Of a stretch of DNA of 64,000 bases, positions 54,732 to 63,053 are shown one piece after another. Origin of the DNA: Archangium_A sp035910535 (lineage in GTDB: Bacteria > Myxococcota > Myxococcia > Myxococcales > Myxococcaceae); NCBI GenBank assembly GCA_035910535.1, contig JAMHXF010000104.1, positions 1 through 64,000 of the forward strand, given 5' to 3'. The stretch's first letter is position 1; each line of letters begins with the position of its first letter. The translations under genes and the position numbers were made by a program. Under the pieces are notes generated by a model, which searched no databases, had not been told where the DNA came from, and saw only the letters and a list, made by a program, of their open reading frames with translations.

Positions 54732-57208
54732 TACGACCTCTCAGGGGGAGCGCCGAGCAGCGCGTAGCCTTCACCGGTCAGCTCGACGGCGCCGCGCCCA
54801 CCAAACCCGGTGATGCGCGGAGACACGCGACCGAACCAACCGACCACGCGGTGCAGCGGCACCACCAACGGCGCCGCGACGGGAATGGGCATCGCACGCA
54901 GGCTGCCTTCGAGCTGCAGCAACACCCGACCGTTGCCCTTGAGGTGCACGAGCTCGAGCGACTGCGCGTCGGAGTTCAGGCGCCCGTTCTCGAAGCTGAT
55001 GGGCTCCTCGAAGGCGAAGACGTATTCCTCGCGGAGGTACGCGCCGTCGTCGTCGATCTTGATGCCGTCGTGATCGGTGAGATCCACGGCGTGAAACTGC
55101 GCGCGGCCGGGCTCGAGGTAGATGACGCCGTGGCCCGTGACGCGTTGGAGCTGCGCGGGGCCGGTTCCGAACGGCTCTTGCGTGGAGCGGCCGCGGCGGC
55201 GACGCGACTCAGGCGCGACCTCCACGCTGCCGACGACGGCGACGAGGCCCTCCATACGCAGCAGCATCTCGCCGCTGACAGTGACCGCGAGGCCGTCGTT
55301 GCTGAGGTGAAAGGGCCCGGCCGAAGGCTCGTGCACCCAACTGCCCGACGCGCCGAGGTCGACGAGCCGTTGCGGCGCCATCGGTGCGTAGCCAGCGGGC
55401 GCGGCGATGGGCTCGGGCGCTTCTGCGGGCTCTTCGACGGTGATGGGCAGCGGGGCCGAAGGCTCCGGCGACGCGTCGGGGTCAGGTTGCGGCAGCGGCG
55501 TGGGAATGCCCTGAACCTGCTCGGTGGCCCATTGGGTTTCTTGCGGTGCTGGGGCACTCCACGACGGGTCGTCGCTGCTGGTGCCGAGCAAGGCGTCATC
55601 GGTGACGGGCGCGGGCTCGACAGGCGCTGTCGCCCACGACGCGTCATCGGGAGTCGTCGGTACTGATTCGTTCGGCGCGCTCGCCGCCCATGACGCATCG
55701 TCAGGCGCGCCTGCTGCGGCCCACGTCTCCGCGACGGGCTCCGGTACAACGTCGGGCGTGCCGGTGGCCCACGACGAATCGTCGGCGACCGACGCCACCG
55801 GCTCGGATGCGACTTCGGGCGCGGCCCCCGTCTCGGCGACGGGCTCCGGTACGACTTCGGGCGTGCCGGTGGCCCATGACGAATCGTCGGCGACCGGCTC
55901 GGCTGCGACTTCGGGAGCGGCCCACGTCTCGGCGACGGGCTCCGGTACGACTTCGGGCGTGGCGGTGGCCCACGACGAATCGTCAGCAACTGCGACAACC
56001 GGCTCGGCCGCGACGTCGGGAGTTGCCCACGACGAATCAGCGGCGACTGCCTGGGCCGCGCCGTTCGACCACGCCGGGTCTTCAGCAGACAACCCCGGCG
56101 GAGCGGGATCTTCGACGATCGCGGTCAGCGGCTCCGTGGCGATCTCAGTCGTCGCCCACGCTTCATCGGTGGCGACCGGCAACTGCTCACTCGACACGCC
56201 CGCGGCGATCTCTTCAACCACCTCCGCGCCGACCGACTCCTGCTCGGGGTGGGGCACGTCGGCGACGCTCTCGGTGACCCACTGCGTGCGAGACTCTTCG
56301 ACGCGCGCGGCCTCGGCGGCCTCCATGGTCAACCACGCCGGAGCGGGCGCTGACGGAACCGGCGCAGGGAGCTCGGCGACGACTTCGCCCTCGAGCACCG
56401 GGAGCTCTTCAGCGGGCCCCTCATCCTCCGCGAAGCGCATCTCTTCGACGGGCAGATCGGTGGGCGCGCTGTCGAGCTGCGCGCCCCAGTCAGCGTTCAG
56501 GTTCGCGGCTTCAGGCGGCGGAGACGCGGCCTGCGCGTCTTCCGGCACGACGTACACGTCTGACGGCAGCTCCTCGTCGCTCATCACCTCGATGGTGTCG
56601 TCGTCTTGCTTCGGCGGCTCGAGGGCGACGGGCGGCGCCGGCTTTGGAGGCAGCTCTTCGTCGGAGCCCAGCACTACCGTCTTCGGCGACTGCTTGGCGA
56701 CGGCGGCGTGCGGCCCGGACGGCGTGGTCTGCGCGGAGATCGCGCGCGCCATCTTCTCGGCCATCTGATCTGAGCCGGCGAGCTCGAAGTGCTCCCGCGC
56801 CTTCACGTACGCGCCTTGCTGCGCGAGCGCGAGGCCGAGGTAGTTGTGGGCCTTCTTGTGCGTCGGCTCGAGGTCCGTCGCCGTCTCGAACTCGTGAATG
56901 CTGCGCTCGAGGTGGTTGGTCTTCAGGTACACGAGCCCCAGGTTCACGCGCAGCGTCGCGTCGGTGGGGTTCTCGTTGACGAGCTTCTCGTAGACCTCGC
57001 TGGCCTGATCGAAGAGGCCCAGCTTGAAGTATGCGAGCCCGAGAAGGTTCTGCGCCTTCTCGTTCTTCGGCTCGAGGCCGTGCGCCTTCTCGAGGTGCTC
57101 GCGCGCCTCGACGATGTTGCCTGCCGCGAGCAGCTCGCCGCCCTTGTACAGAGCGCCAAGAAACTCCTCTTCCCGCGCTGGATCTCGTCCCCTCGTGCTG
57201 GTGGGCAT
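54731..57208 (-). CDS. TPR protein with long Trp-periodic Pro/Ala/Glu linker and C-terminal AIM24-like domain
   Basis: An 825-residue protein. Residues about 15-160 are at least four tetratricopeptide repeats (NLLGLAYFKLGLFDQASEVY, VNLGLVYLKTNHLERSIHEF). About 165-595 is low-complexity, acidic and Pro/Ala/Val-rich, carrying many D(D)(S/A)SWA and ETWA motifs, i.e. regularly spaced Trp. The last 220 residues form a beta-rich domain resembling AIM24/TIGR00266 (GHGVIYLEPGRAQFHAVDL, LKGNGRVLLQLEGSL). No signal peptide, so probably cytoplasmic. It is flanked in one operon by the transglycosylase (15-base gap upstream) and pgsA (one-base overlap downstream), suggesting a link to envelope assembly. 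Similar TPR/AIM24 proteins occur in myxobacteria, but I cannot name a function. Confidence 0.75.
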   Translation of the reverse strand: MPTSTRGRDPAREEEFLGALYKGGELLAAGNIVEAREHLEKAHGLEPKNEKAQNLLGLAYFKLGLFDQASEVYEKLVNENPTDATLRVNLGLVYLKTNHLERSIHEFETATDLEPTHKKAHNYLGLALAQQGAYVKAREHFELAGSDQMAEKMARAISAQTTPSGPHAAVAKQSPKTVVLGSDEELPPKPAPPVALEPPKQDDDTIEVMSDEELPSDVYVVPEDAQAASPPPEAANLNADWGAQLDSAPTDLPVEEMRFAEDEGPAEELPVLEGEVVAELPAPVPSAPAPAWLTMEAAEAARVEESRTQWVTESVADVPHPEQESVGAEVVEEIAAGVSSEQLPVATDEAWATTEIATEPLTAIVEDPAPPGLSAEDPAWSNGAAQAVAADSSWATPDVAAEPVVAVADDSSWATATPEVVPEPVAETWAAPEVAAEPVADDSSWATGTPEVVPEPVAETGAAPEVASEPVASVADDSSWATGTPDVVPEPVAETWAAAGAPDDASWAASAPNESVPTTPDDASWATAPVEPAPVTDDALLGTSSDDPSWSAPAPQETQWATEQVQGIPTPLPQPDPDASPEPSAPLPITVEEPAEAPEPIAAPAGYAPMAPQRLVDLGASGSWVHEPSAGPFHLSNDGLAVTVSGEMLLRMEGLVAVVGSVEVAPESRRRRGRSTQEPFGTGPAQLQRVTGHGVIYLEPGRAQFHAVDLTDHDGIKIDDDGAYLREEYVFAFEEPISFENGRLNSDAQSLELVHLKGNGRVLLQLEGSLRAMPIPVAAPLVVPLHRVVGWFGRVSPRITGFGGRGAVELTGEGYALLGAPPERS
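55720..56040 (-). repeat. Imperfect tandem repeats coding the Trp-rich linker of the TPR protein
   Basis: Three successive units (96, then 105 bases) encode DDSSWATGTPEVVPEPV followed by AETWAAPEVAAEPVA. At the DNA level the marker is a recurring gacgaatcgtc on the plus strand. The repeats are in-frame and probably vary in number between strains. Confidence 0.7.
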
Positions 57209-57223
57209 CGGTCTTTCTTGAAG

Positions 57224-57847
57224 TCAGCGCGGTTCTGTCTGCGCTTTGTATTGGAAGTAGAGCGCGATCACCTTGCGCACGTACGCCTGGGTCTCGGGGT
57301 AGGGCGGTACGCGCCCACCGTACTTCTTCACCGCATCGGGCCCCGCGTTGTAGGCGGCCACCATCTTCACCATGTCACCGTCGAACTCGTTGGCCAGCAC
57401 GCGCAGGTAGCGCACGCCGCCTTCGATGTTCTCTTTCGGGTCGAAGATGTCCTTCACGTACATTTCTCGAGCGGTGCCCGGCATCAACTGCATCAGGCCC
57501 GACGCGCCGACGTGGCTCAGCGCGTTGGGGTCAAAGGCCGACTCCGCGTGCATGACGGCGCGCACGAGCGCCGGCGGCATCTTGTAACGAATGGCGGCCA
57601 ACTCGATGTGCTCGTCGAACTCCGCAAGTGTCATGCGTGAGCGCTGCGTGATGCGCGCCGGCGCGGCGACCGACGGCGCCGGGCGGAACTCGCCTTCGAC
57701 TTTTCGCGCGGCGCGGGCCTGCGTGCCCTTGGGCGGAACGTTCGTGTAGACGATGGTCCCGTCTTTCTCGACGTACTTGAAGATGCCGTCGGCGAGCGTC
57801 GCCGTTGGCACCAGGAGCACGAGGAAAATGACGGGGTTGAAACGCAT
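57224..57847 (-). CDS. Lytic transglycosylase (SLT domain) with N-terminal DUF4124-like motif
   Basis: A 207-residue exported murein hydrolase. A signal peptide (FNPVIFLVLLVPTATLADG) is followed by a DUF4124-like segment (IFKYVEKDGTIVYTNVPPKG). The SLT catalytic domain spans about 85-200: catalytic Glu in VRAVMHAESAFDPNALS, then GLMQLMPGTA, and NAGPDAV near the end. It cleaves peptidoglycan glycan strands to 1,6-anhydro ends in the periplasm. It is the first gene of the minus-strand operon running to pgsA and is divergent from nadB with a 70-base gap. Length is normal for the small Slt-type enzymes of deltaproteobacteria. Confidence 0.92.
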   Translation of the reverse strand: MRFNPVIFLVLLVPTATLADGIFKYVEKDGTIVYTNVPPKGTQARAARKVEGEFRPAPSVAAPARITQRSRMTLAEFDEHIELAAIRYKMPPALVRAVMHAESAFDPNALSHVGASGLMQLMPGTAREMYVKDIFDPKENIEGGVRYLRVLANEFDGDMVKMVAAYNAGPDAVKKYGGRVPPYPETQAYVRKVIALYFQYKAQTEPR

Positions 57848-57917
57848 CGTTGGGGTCGAAACCTACAGCTGATCCAAGGCACCCCGCAAAGAAGTGTCCC
57901 GTGGTTAAACACGCGGC

Positions 57918-59507
57918 ATGGTGCGCGAATTCGATTTCCTCGTACTCGGTGGGGGCGTCGCAGGCCTCAGCTTCGCCCTTGAAGCCTCGCGAAACGGGCG
58001 GGTGGCGGTGCTGACCAAGCGCAGCCGCTCCGAAGGAAACACGCTGTACGCGCAGGGCGGCATCGCGGCGGTGTTGTCGCCCGAAGACAGCTTCGATCGC
58101 CACGTCGAAGACACGATCGTCGCCGGCGCGCGCCTCAACAAGCGGGAGATCGTCGAGATCTGCGTGCGTGAAGCGCCAGAGCGTTTGCGTGCCCTCGTCG
58201 CGCTCGGCGCTGACTTCAACAAGCGCGAGAACGGCGAGTTCGACCTCACGAAAGAGGGCGGCCACAGCAAGCGCCGCATCGTGCACTCAGGCGACATCAC
58301 CGGGCGTGAGGTCGAGCGCGCGTTGTTGGCCGCCTGCGACGAGACGGGGAAGATCCAGTTCTTCGAAGACACGACGGCCATCGATCTGATCGTCGATCGC
58401 AACGCGCCCAAAGGTCACGGCCGTTGCCTGGGCGCCTACGTGCTCCGCGATGACGGCAGCATCGACACGCTGCTCGCGAAGGCCACGGTGCTGGCCACCG
58501 GCGGCGCGGGCAAGGTGTACCTCTACACTTCGAACCCTGACGTCGCGACGGGTGACGGCGTGGCCATGGCGTACCGGGCCGGCGCGAAGGTCGCGAACAT
58601 GGAGTTCTACCAGTTTCACCCCACGAGCCTGTACCACCCGCACGCGAAGAACTTCCTCATCTCCGAGGCGCTGCGAGGTGAAGGCGGGCGGCTGCGCCTT
58701 CGATCGACGGGCGAGCGCTTCATGAAGCGCTACGACGACCGCGCCGAGCTCGCGCCGCGCGACATCGTGGCCCGCGCCATCGACGCGGAGATCAAGCGCA
58801 CCGGCGATGACTGCGTGCACCTCGACATGACGCACCTGTCGAAGTCGTACCTGATGGAGCGCTTCCCCAACATCTACGCGACGTGCCGTGAGTTCGGCAT
58901 CGACATGGCCGTGCAGCCGATACCCGTCGTGCCGGCGGCGCACTTCATGTGCGGCGGCGTGGTGAGCGACGAGTTCGGGCGCACGTCGGTGCCCGGCCTG
59001 TACGCCATCGGTGAGGTCAGCTGCACCGGGCTGCACGGCGCGAATCGGCTCGCGTCGAACTCGCTGCTCGAGGGCCTGGTCTTCGGTCACCGCGCGGTGA
59101 AGTTGTGCGCCGAAGACGTGCGCTCGCAGAGCCTCAAGAACGTCAGCGTTCCCGATTGGGACGCAGGGCGCTCCGTCGAATCAGACGAGCGCGGCATGGT
59201 GAGCCAGAACTGGGACGAAATTCGCCGGCTCATGTGGAGCTTCGTGGGCATCGTGCGCACCGGGAAACGCCTGGCGCGTGCGCGGCGCCGCCTCGACGTG
59301 CTGCGCGAAGAAATTCGCGAGTACTACTGGGACTACCAGGTCACCCGAGACGTCATCGAGCTGCGCAACATCGCCGACGTCGCGCACCTGATCGTCGAGT
59401 GCGCCACGCGTCGCAAAGAGAGCCGCGGGCTGCACTACACGCTCGATTACCCCAACGCAGACGACCACAACTGGCTCGTCGATACCGTCGTACAACGCGA
59501 GCCATGA
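57918..59507 (+). CDS. nadB: L-aspartate oxidase
   Basis: A 529-residue flavoprotein that oxidises L-aspartate to iminoaspartate, the first step of de novo NAD synthesis. The FAD-binding N-terminus FLVLGGGVAGLSFALEAS and the succinate-dehydrogenase-like core (NTLYAQGGIAAVL, HSGDITGREVERAL, YQFHPTSLY, EALRGEGG, CGGVVSDEFGRTSVPGLYA) are all clear. The C-terminal helical domain matches NadB, whereas SdhA/FrdA would carry other regions and length. No nadA or nadC neighbour is present in the window. The downstream LOG-family gene overlaps its stop by four bases. Confidence 0.94.
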   Translation: MVREFDFLVLGGGVAGLSFALEASRNGRVAVLTKRSRSEGNTLYAQGGIAAVLSPEDSFDRHVEDTIVAGARLNKREIVEICVREAPERLRALVALGADFNKRENGEFDLTKEGGHSKRRIVHSGDITGREVERALLAACDETGKIQFFEDTTAIDLIVDRNAPKGHGRCLGAYVLRDDGSIDTLLAKATVLATGGAGKVYLYTSNPDVATGDGVAMAYRAGAKVANMEFYQFHPTSLYHPHAKNFLISEALRGEGGRLRLRSTGERFMKRYDDRAELAPRDIVARAIDAEIKRTGDDCVHLDMTHLSKSYLMERFPNIYATCREFGIDMAVQPIPVVPAAHFMCGGVVSDEFGRTSVPGLYAIGEVSCTGLHGANRLASNSLLEGLVFGHRAVKLCAEDVRSQSLKNVSVPDWDAGRSVESDERGMVSQNWDEIRRLMWSFVGIVRTGKRLARARRRLDVLREEIREYYWDYQVTRDVIELRNIADVAHLIVECATRRKESRGLHYTLDYPNADDHNWLVDTVVQREP

Positions 59508-60094
59508 TTCGTCGTATTGCCGTCTATTGCGGTTCAAAAGAAGGCGACTCCCCGATGTTCATGGAGGCCGCCGCGCAGCTCGGCGCAGCCATGGCGCGGC
59601 GCGGGCTCGACCTCGTCTACGGCGGCGCCGCGAACGGGTTGATGGGCGCGGTCGCCAGCGCCACGTTGCTCGGAGGTCGTCACGTCATCGGCGTGATCCC
59701 CTCCGGGCTCGAGCGGCAAGAATGGGCGCACCCGCAGCTCTCTGAAGCGATTCGTGTCGATTCGATGCACGAGCGCAAAGCGCTGATGATCGAAAAAGCC
59801 GACGCGTTCATCGCGCTGCCTGGCGGCTTCGGCACGATGGACGAGCTCTTCGATGTGCTGACCCAGGCGCAGGTCGGGCTGCATCGCAAACCCATCGGCC
59901 TGCTGAATCAAGACGGGTACTACGCGCCGATCATCGACTGGGTGAAGACCGGGCTCGCGCGCGGCTTCATCCCCGCGGTGCTGGAGACGGTGCTCGTGGT
60001 GCGCGACGAGCCACAAGCGCTGGTCGACGCGTTGCTGACGCACGAGCCGCCGCCGTCAGCCATCACCTGGTTGACCAAACCGCGCTCCGCCTGA
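59504..60094 (+). CDS. LOG family protein (cytokinin-riboside-monophosphate phosphoribohydrolase-like)
   Basis: A 196-residue Rossmann-fold protein of the LOG/TIGR00730 family, often misnamed lysine decarboxylase. Conserved motifs are VYGGAANGLMGAVA and the catalytic LPGGFGTMDELF, and MHERKALM matches the phosphate/substrate region. LOG enzymes release the base from nucleoside monophosphates; in bacteria the natural substrates are usually unclear, and a nucleotide-salvage role would fit next to nadB. The ATG overlaps the nadB stop (ATGA). The open frame extending far upstream runs inside nadB and is not the gene. Confidence 0.9.
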   Translation: MIRRIAVYCGSKEGDSPMFMEAAAQLGAAMARRGLDLVYGGAANGLMGAVASATLLGGRHVIGVIPSGLERQEWAHPQLSEAIRVDSMHERKALMIEKADAFIALPGGFGTMDELFDVLTQAQVGLHRKPIGLLNQDGYYAPIIDWVKTGLARGFIPAVLETVLVVRDEPQALVDALLTHEPPPSAITWLTKPRSA

Positions 60095-60274
60095 TCACGG
60101 CGAAGCCGCTTTCCTGAACGAAATCGATCGTTTGTGCGCGCCTGTTGATCGGGCTGCGCCGACGTGTGTCGCGGATTCGGTCGGCTGATCGATCTGCCTG
60201 TCTCCATTTCAGACGGCTGCCACCTCTCCGCTCGGGAACAGGACGCGATCGCGATCAAAATGTCACGATCGGCG

Positions 60275-60304
60275 TTGACAGGTCGTTTGAGTAGCTGCTA
60301 TTCA
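60275..60304 (+). promoter_or_regulatory. Candidate promoter and GATC-rich region ahead of the MerR-like gene
   Basis: In the 275-base gap before the regulator gene a perfect -35 TTGACA lies at 60275-60280, with a poor -10 candidate TATTCA 18 bases on (60299-60304). Upstream, eight GATC tetramers fall between 60093 and 60270, including GATCGCGATC at 60247-60256. These may be operator half-sites. No small gene or structured RNA is recognised in this gap. Confidence 0.4.
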
Positions 60305-60369
60305 TGCGCGCCCATTGAGTAGCGTGTTGTCAATGGCACCATTCACACGTTTTGCAGGGAACACGCTTC

Positions 60370-60894
60370 GTGGAGCTCCTTCGGCCTGATGAGATCGAGC
60401 GAATCGAGCGCGACTACGCGCAGGGCCTGCCCGCGCGCGTGATCGTCGGGCTCTTCGCCGACAAGGGCATTCCGCTCACCGAGGCGACGTTCCGGAAGTA
60501 CGTGCAGGCGGGGTTGCTGCCGCGCAGCAAGCGGGTGGGCAAGAAGGGCAAGCACCAGGGCAGCCAGGGGCTCTACCCGGCGTCAGCGGTGCGTCGCATG
60601 AACGCCATCAAGCAGATGATGGCGCAGGGCCTGACGCTCGAAGACATCAAGGCGAGCTTCGTGGTCTTCAAGAACCACATCGAGCTGGCGGGCCACGAGC
60701 TGGGGCAGGTGTTCGACGGCTACGAGCGACACCTCGACGGCAAGGCGCTCGGAGATCGCAACAAGAAGGAAATGACCTCGCAGTTGCGTGCGCTCCGCGT
60801 GCAGTCGCGCGAGCTGCTGCAGGAGATCACTCGCTTCGGCAGCGGCCTGACCGCTCGCCCGGGTGTCGAGCCGTCGCAGTCAGATTTGCAGTGA
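60370..60894 (+). CDS. MerR-like helix-turn-helix regulator
   Basis: About 174 residues. The N-terminal half has a winged-helix DNA-binding look typical of MerR-type heads: PARVIVGLFADKGIPLTEATFRKYVQAGLLPRSKR with the YVQAGLLPR wing and LYPASAVRRMNAIKQMMAQG following. The rest is helical, probably a dimerisation coiled coil; no ligand-binding cysteines are visible. GTG at 60370 chosen as start, as AGGGA lies nine bases ahead; a TTG at 60352 is in frame. It is followed after 31 bases by a sigma region-4-like protein gene, and the two may act as a pair. Regulated genes are unknown. Confidence 0.75.
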   Translation: MELLRPDEIERIERDYAQGLPARVIVGLFADKGIPLTEATFRKYVQAGLLPRSKRVGKKGKHQGSQGLYPASAVRRMNAIKQMMAQGLTLEDIKASFVVFKNHIELAGHELGQVFDGYERHLDGKALGDRNKKEMTSQLRALRVQSRELLQEITRFGSGLTARPGVEPSQSDLQ

Positions 60895-60925
60895 GAGAGC
60901 CGTACTTTTTCGAGAGGGGAAAAAG

Positions 60926-61408
60926 ATGATGACCGCAGAAGCCCAGGACGACGCTCCCGACTTGCTCAAGTCGGACGACGCCGACGATCGGAAGCGCTCG
61001 AAGACCATGTCTCGCAAGGAGATGGCGCGCGATCTGCGCCGTCGTCGCCTCACGGGTCAGGTCGACCCTGAAGAGCAGGCGCTGCTGACGGAGCTCGCGG
61101 GTAACCGCCCGCGCACCCGCGCCGACTGCATCTCGAGCCCGCGCCCCTGCGTGTTCGTCTCGTGCAAGTACAACTTGTACCTCGACGTGAACCCCGAGAC
61201 GGGCAGCATCAAGACGAACTTCCCCGACAAGGAGCTCTGGGAGCTCGAGTACACCTGTGCGCTCGACGTGTCGGAGAAGGGTGGCATCACGCTCGAGGAG
61301 GTCGGGGAGATCATGAACCTCACCCGCGAGCGCATTCGTCAGGTCGAGACGCGCGGCCTCGAAAAAGTGCGCACGGCGACGGAAGCAGAACCGCGCCGCC
61401 CCCGCTGA
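60926..61408 (+). CDS. DNA-binding protein with sigma-factor region 4 and a cysteine motif
   Basis: About 160 residues. The C-terminal GGITLEEVGEIMNLTRERIR and QVETRGLEKVR closely resemble sigma-70 region 4.2, the helix-turn-helix that contacts -35 boxes. No region 2 is present, so it cannot be a complete sigma factor. In the middle there is a cysteine group (DCISSPRPCVFVSCKYNLYL) also seen in similar deltaproteobacterial and phage-borne proteins; metal binding is possible. The N-terminus is charged (KRSKTMSRKEMARDLRRRRL). ATG at 60926 chosen after AGAGGGG; the next codon is another ATG. It may act as an anti- or co-sigma, or a plain DNA-binding repressor. Confidence 0.75.
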   Translation: MMTAEAQDDAPDLLKSDDADDRKRSKTMSRKEMARDLRRRRLTGQVDPEEQALLTELAGNRPRTRADCISSPRPCVFVSCKYNLYLDVNPETGSIKTNFPDKELWELEYTCALDVSEKGGITLEEVGEIMNLTRERIRQVETRGLEKVRTATEAEPRRPR

Positions 61409-61500
61409 AGAAAAGCAGTCACAGCGCACCTGCGCACACAGTTGATGGTGGCACCGCGTTTCGTTGACCCCTCCGAACGCGGTTGCTACTCGACTCGTCC

Positions 61501-63045
61501 GTGCTCGCTCTGCTCTCTGTGTCTGACAAGCGCGGACTGGTTCCCTTCGCTCAGGGTCTCGTCCGCTGTGGCTACACCATTCTTTCTACAGGCGGCACGT
61601 TGGAGACCTTGAAGGCTGCGGGCGTACCTGCTCGCAAGGTCTCTGCGCACACCGGCAGTCCTGAAATTCTCGGTGGTCGCGTGAAGACGCTGCACCCCAG
61701 AATTCACGGCGGCATTCTCGGCCGACCGTCGCTCGAGAGCGACGCGCGCGAGATGGCCGAGAACGGCATCGAGGCGATTTCGCTCGTGGCGGTGAACCTC
61801 TACCCGTTTCGCGAGACCGTCGCGAAGGGCGCGAGCCGCGAAGAGACCATCGAGCAGATCGACATCGGCGGCCCGGCCATGGTGCGCGCTGCCGCGAAGA
61901 ACGCCGCGCACGTGACCGTGGTGGTCGAGCCCGGCGACTATGACGCGGTGCTCGCTGAGCTCGAAAGCACGAAGGCCGTCAGCGAGAAGACGCGCCGCGC
62001 GCTGCAGAAGAAAGCGTTCGCGCACACGGCGGCCTACGACGCGGCGATCGCGACGTGGTTGGCTGCGCAAGAAGGCGAGGTCTTCTCGGAGGAGCTCGCG
62101 CTGCCGTACGTGAAGGCGCAGGGCTTGCGGTATGGCGAGAACCCGCACCAGCGCGCGGCTTTCTACCGGGAGCACCGGGAGCCGGCGGAGCCCACCGTGG
62201 CTTTCAGCGAAGTGCTCCAGGGCAAAGAGCTCTCGTACAACAACCTGCTCGATCTCGACGCGGCGCTCGGGTTGGTGCTCGAATTTTCGGCGACGCCCGC
62301 GGCCGTGGTGATCAAACACAACACGCCGTGTGGTGTGGCCGTCGACGCGGTGCTCGAGCAGGCCTACCGCCGCGCGCGCGCCATCGACGAGACGTCGGCC
62401 TTCGGCGGCATCATCGCGCTCAACCGCGAGGTCGACGAAGCGACGGCCAAAGCGCTCGCCGAGACGTTCCTCGAAGCGGTGATCGCTCCGTCGTATTCAC
62501 CGGCCGCGCGCGAGCTCCTCGCGACCAGAAAGAACCTGCGGCTGTTGTCGGCGGGCGAAAAACTGGGCGCCACCGACGCAGCGCCGCGCGCTCAGCTCGA
62601 TGCCCGCAGCGTGTCAGGTGGCCTGCTGGTGATGGACCGCGACGCCGTCGAGCCCGACAGCGAGTGGAAAGTGGTGACGAAGAAGCAGCCCACCGCGCAG
62701 GAGCTCGAGGCGCTGCGCTTCGCGTGGAAGGTGTGCAAGCACGTCAAGTCGAATGCGATCGTCTTCGCCGCGCCCACCGAGTTGTTGGCGCAGGCAGGAG
62801 GGCAGACAAGCCGCGTCGATTCAGTGAAGATTGCGGCGATGCGCGGAGGCGCGCGTCTGAAAGGGAGCGCGGTGGCCTCAGACGCATTTTTCCCCTTCCG
62901 TGATGGGCTCGACGCTCTCGCGGCCGCAGGTGCAGGGTGTGTGGTGCAGCCGGGCGGTTCGGTGCGTGACGCAGAGGTCATCGCCGCCGCCGACGAACAC
63001 GGCATCGCGATGGTCTTCACCGGTACCCGCCACTTCCGTCACTAA
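61501..63045 (+). CDS. purH: Bifunctional AICAR transformylase / IMP cyclohydrolase
   Basis: A 514-residue enzyme for the last two steps of IMP synthesis. The N-terminal cyclohydrolase part (MGS-like: LSVSDKRGLVPFAQGLV, STGGTLE, GGRVKTLHPRIHGGIL) is followed by the formyltransferase part with the catalytic Lys-His pair in VIKHNTPCGVA and further conserved YGENPHQRAA and ETSAFGGIIA. The C-terminal VQPGGSVRD and GTRHFRH are standard. A GTG at 61501 gives the usual start MLALLSVSDKR; a TTG 18 bases earlier is in frame. It is probably monocistronic, with the zinc-ribbon gene starting eight bases after its stop in the same direction. Confidence 0.95.
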   Translation: MLALLSVSDKRGLVPFAQGLVRCGYTILSTGGTLETLKAAGVPARKVSAHTGSPEILGGRVKTLHPRIHGGILGRPSLESDAREMAENGIEAISLVAVNLYPFRETVAKGASREETIEQIDIGGPAMVRAAAKNAAHVTVVVEPGDYDAVLAELESTKAVSEKTRRALQKKAFAHTAAYDAAIATWLAAQEGEVFSEELALPYVKAQGLRYGENPHQRAAFYREHREPAEPTVAFSEVLQGKELSYNNLLDLDAALGLVLEFSATPAAVVIKHNTPCGVAVDAVLEQAYRRARAIDETSAFGGIIALNREVDEATAKALAETFLEAVIAPSYSPAARELLATRKNLRLLSAGEKLGATDAAPRAQLDARSVSGGLLVMDRDAVEPDSEWKVVTKKQPTAQELEALRFAWKVCKHVKSNAIVFAAPTELLAQAGGQTSRVDSVKIAAMRGGARLKGSAVASDAFFPFRDGLDALAAAGAGCVVQPGGSVRDAEVIAAADEHGIAMVFTGTRHFRH

Positions 63046-63053
63046 AGCTTCCA

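Noticed and set aside
59504..60094. Lysine decarboxylase
   Set aside because: The PGGFGTMDE motif marks the LOG family; no pyridoxal-phosphate Lys motif is present.
60095..60369. A small RNA or riboswitch in the gap before the MerR-like gene
   Set aside because: No conserved riboswitch core or strong terminator hairpin could be seen; only a promoter candidate and GATC sites.
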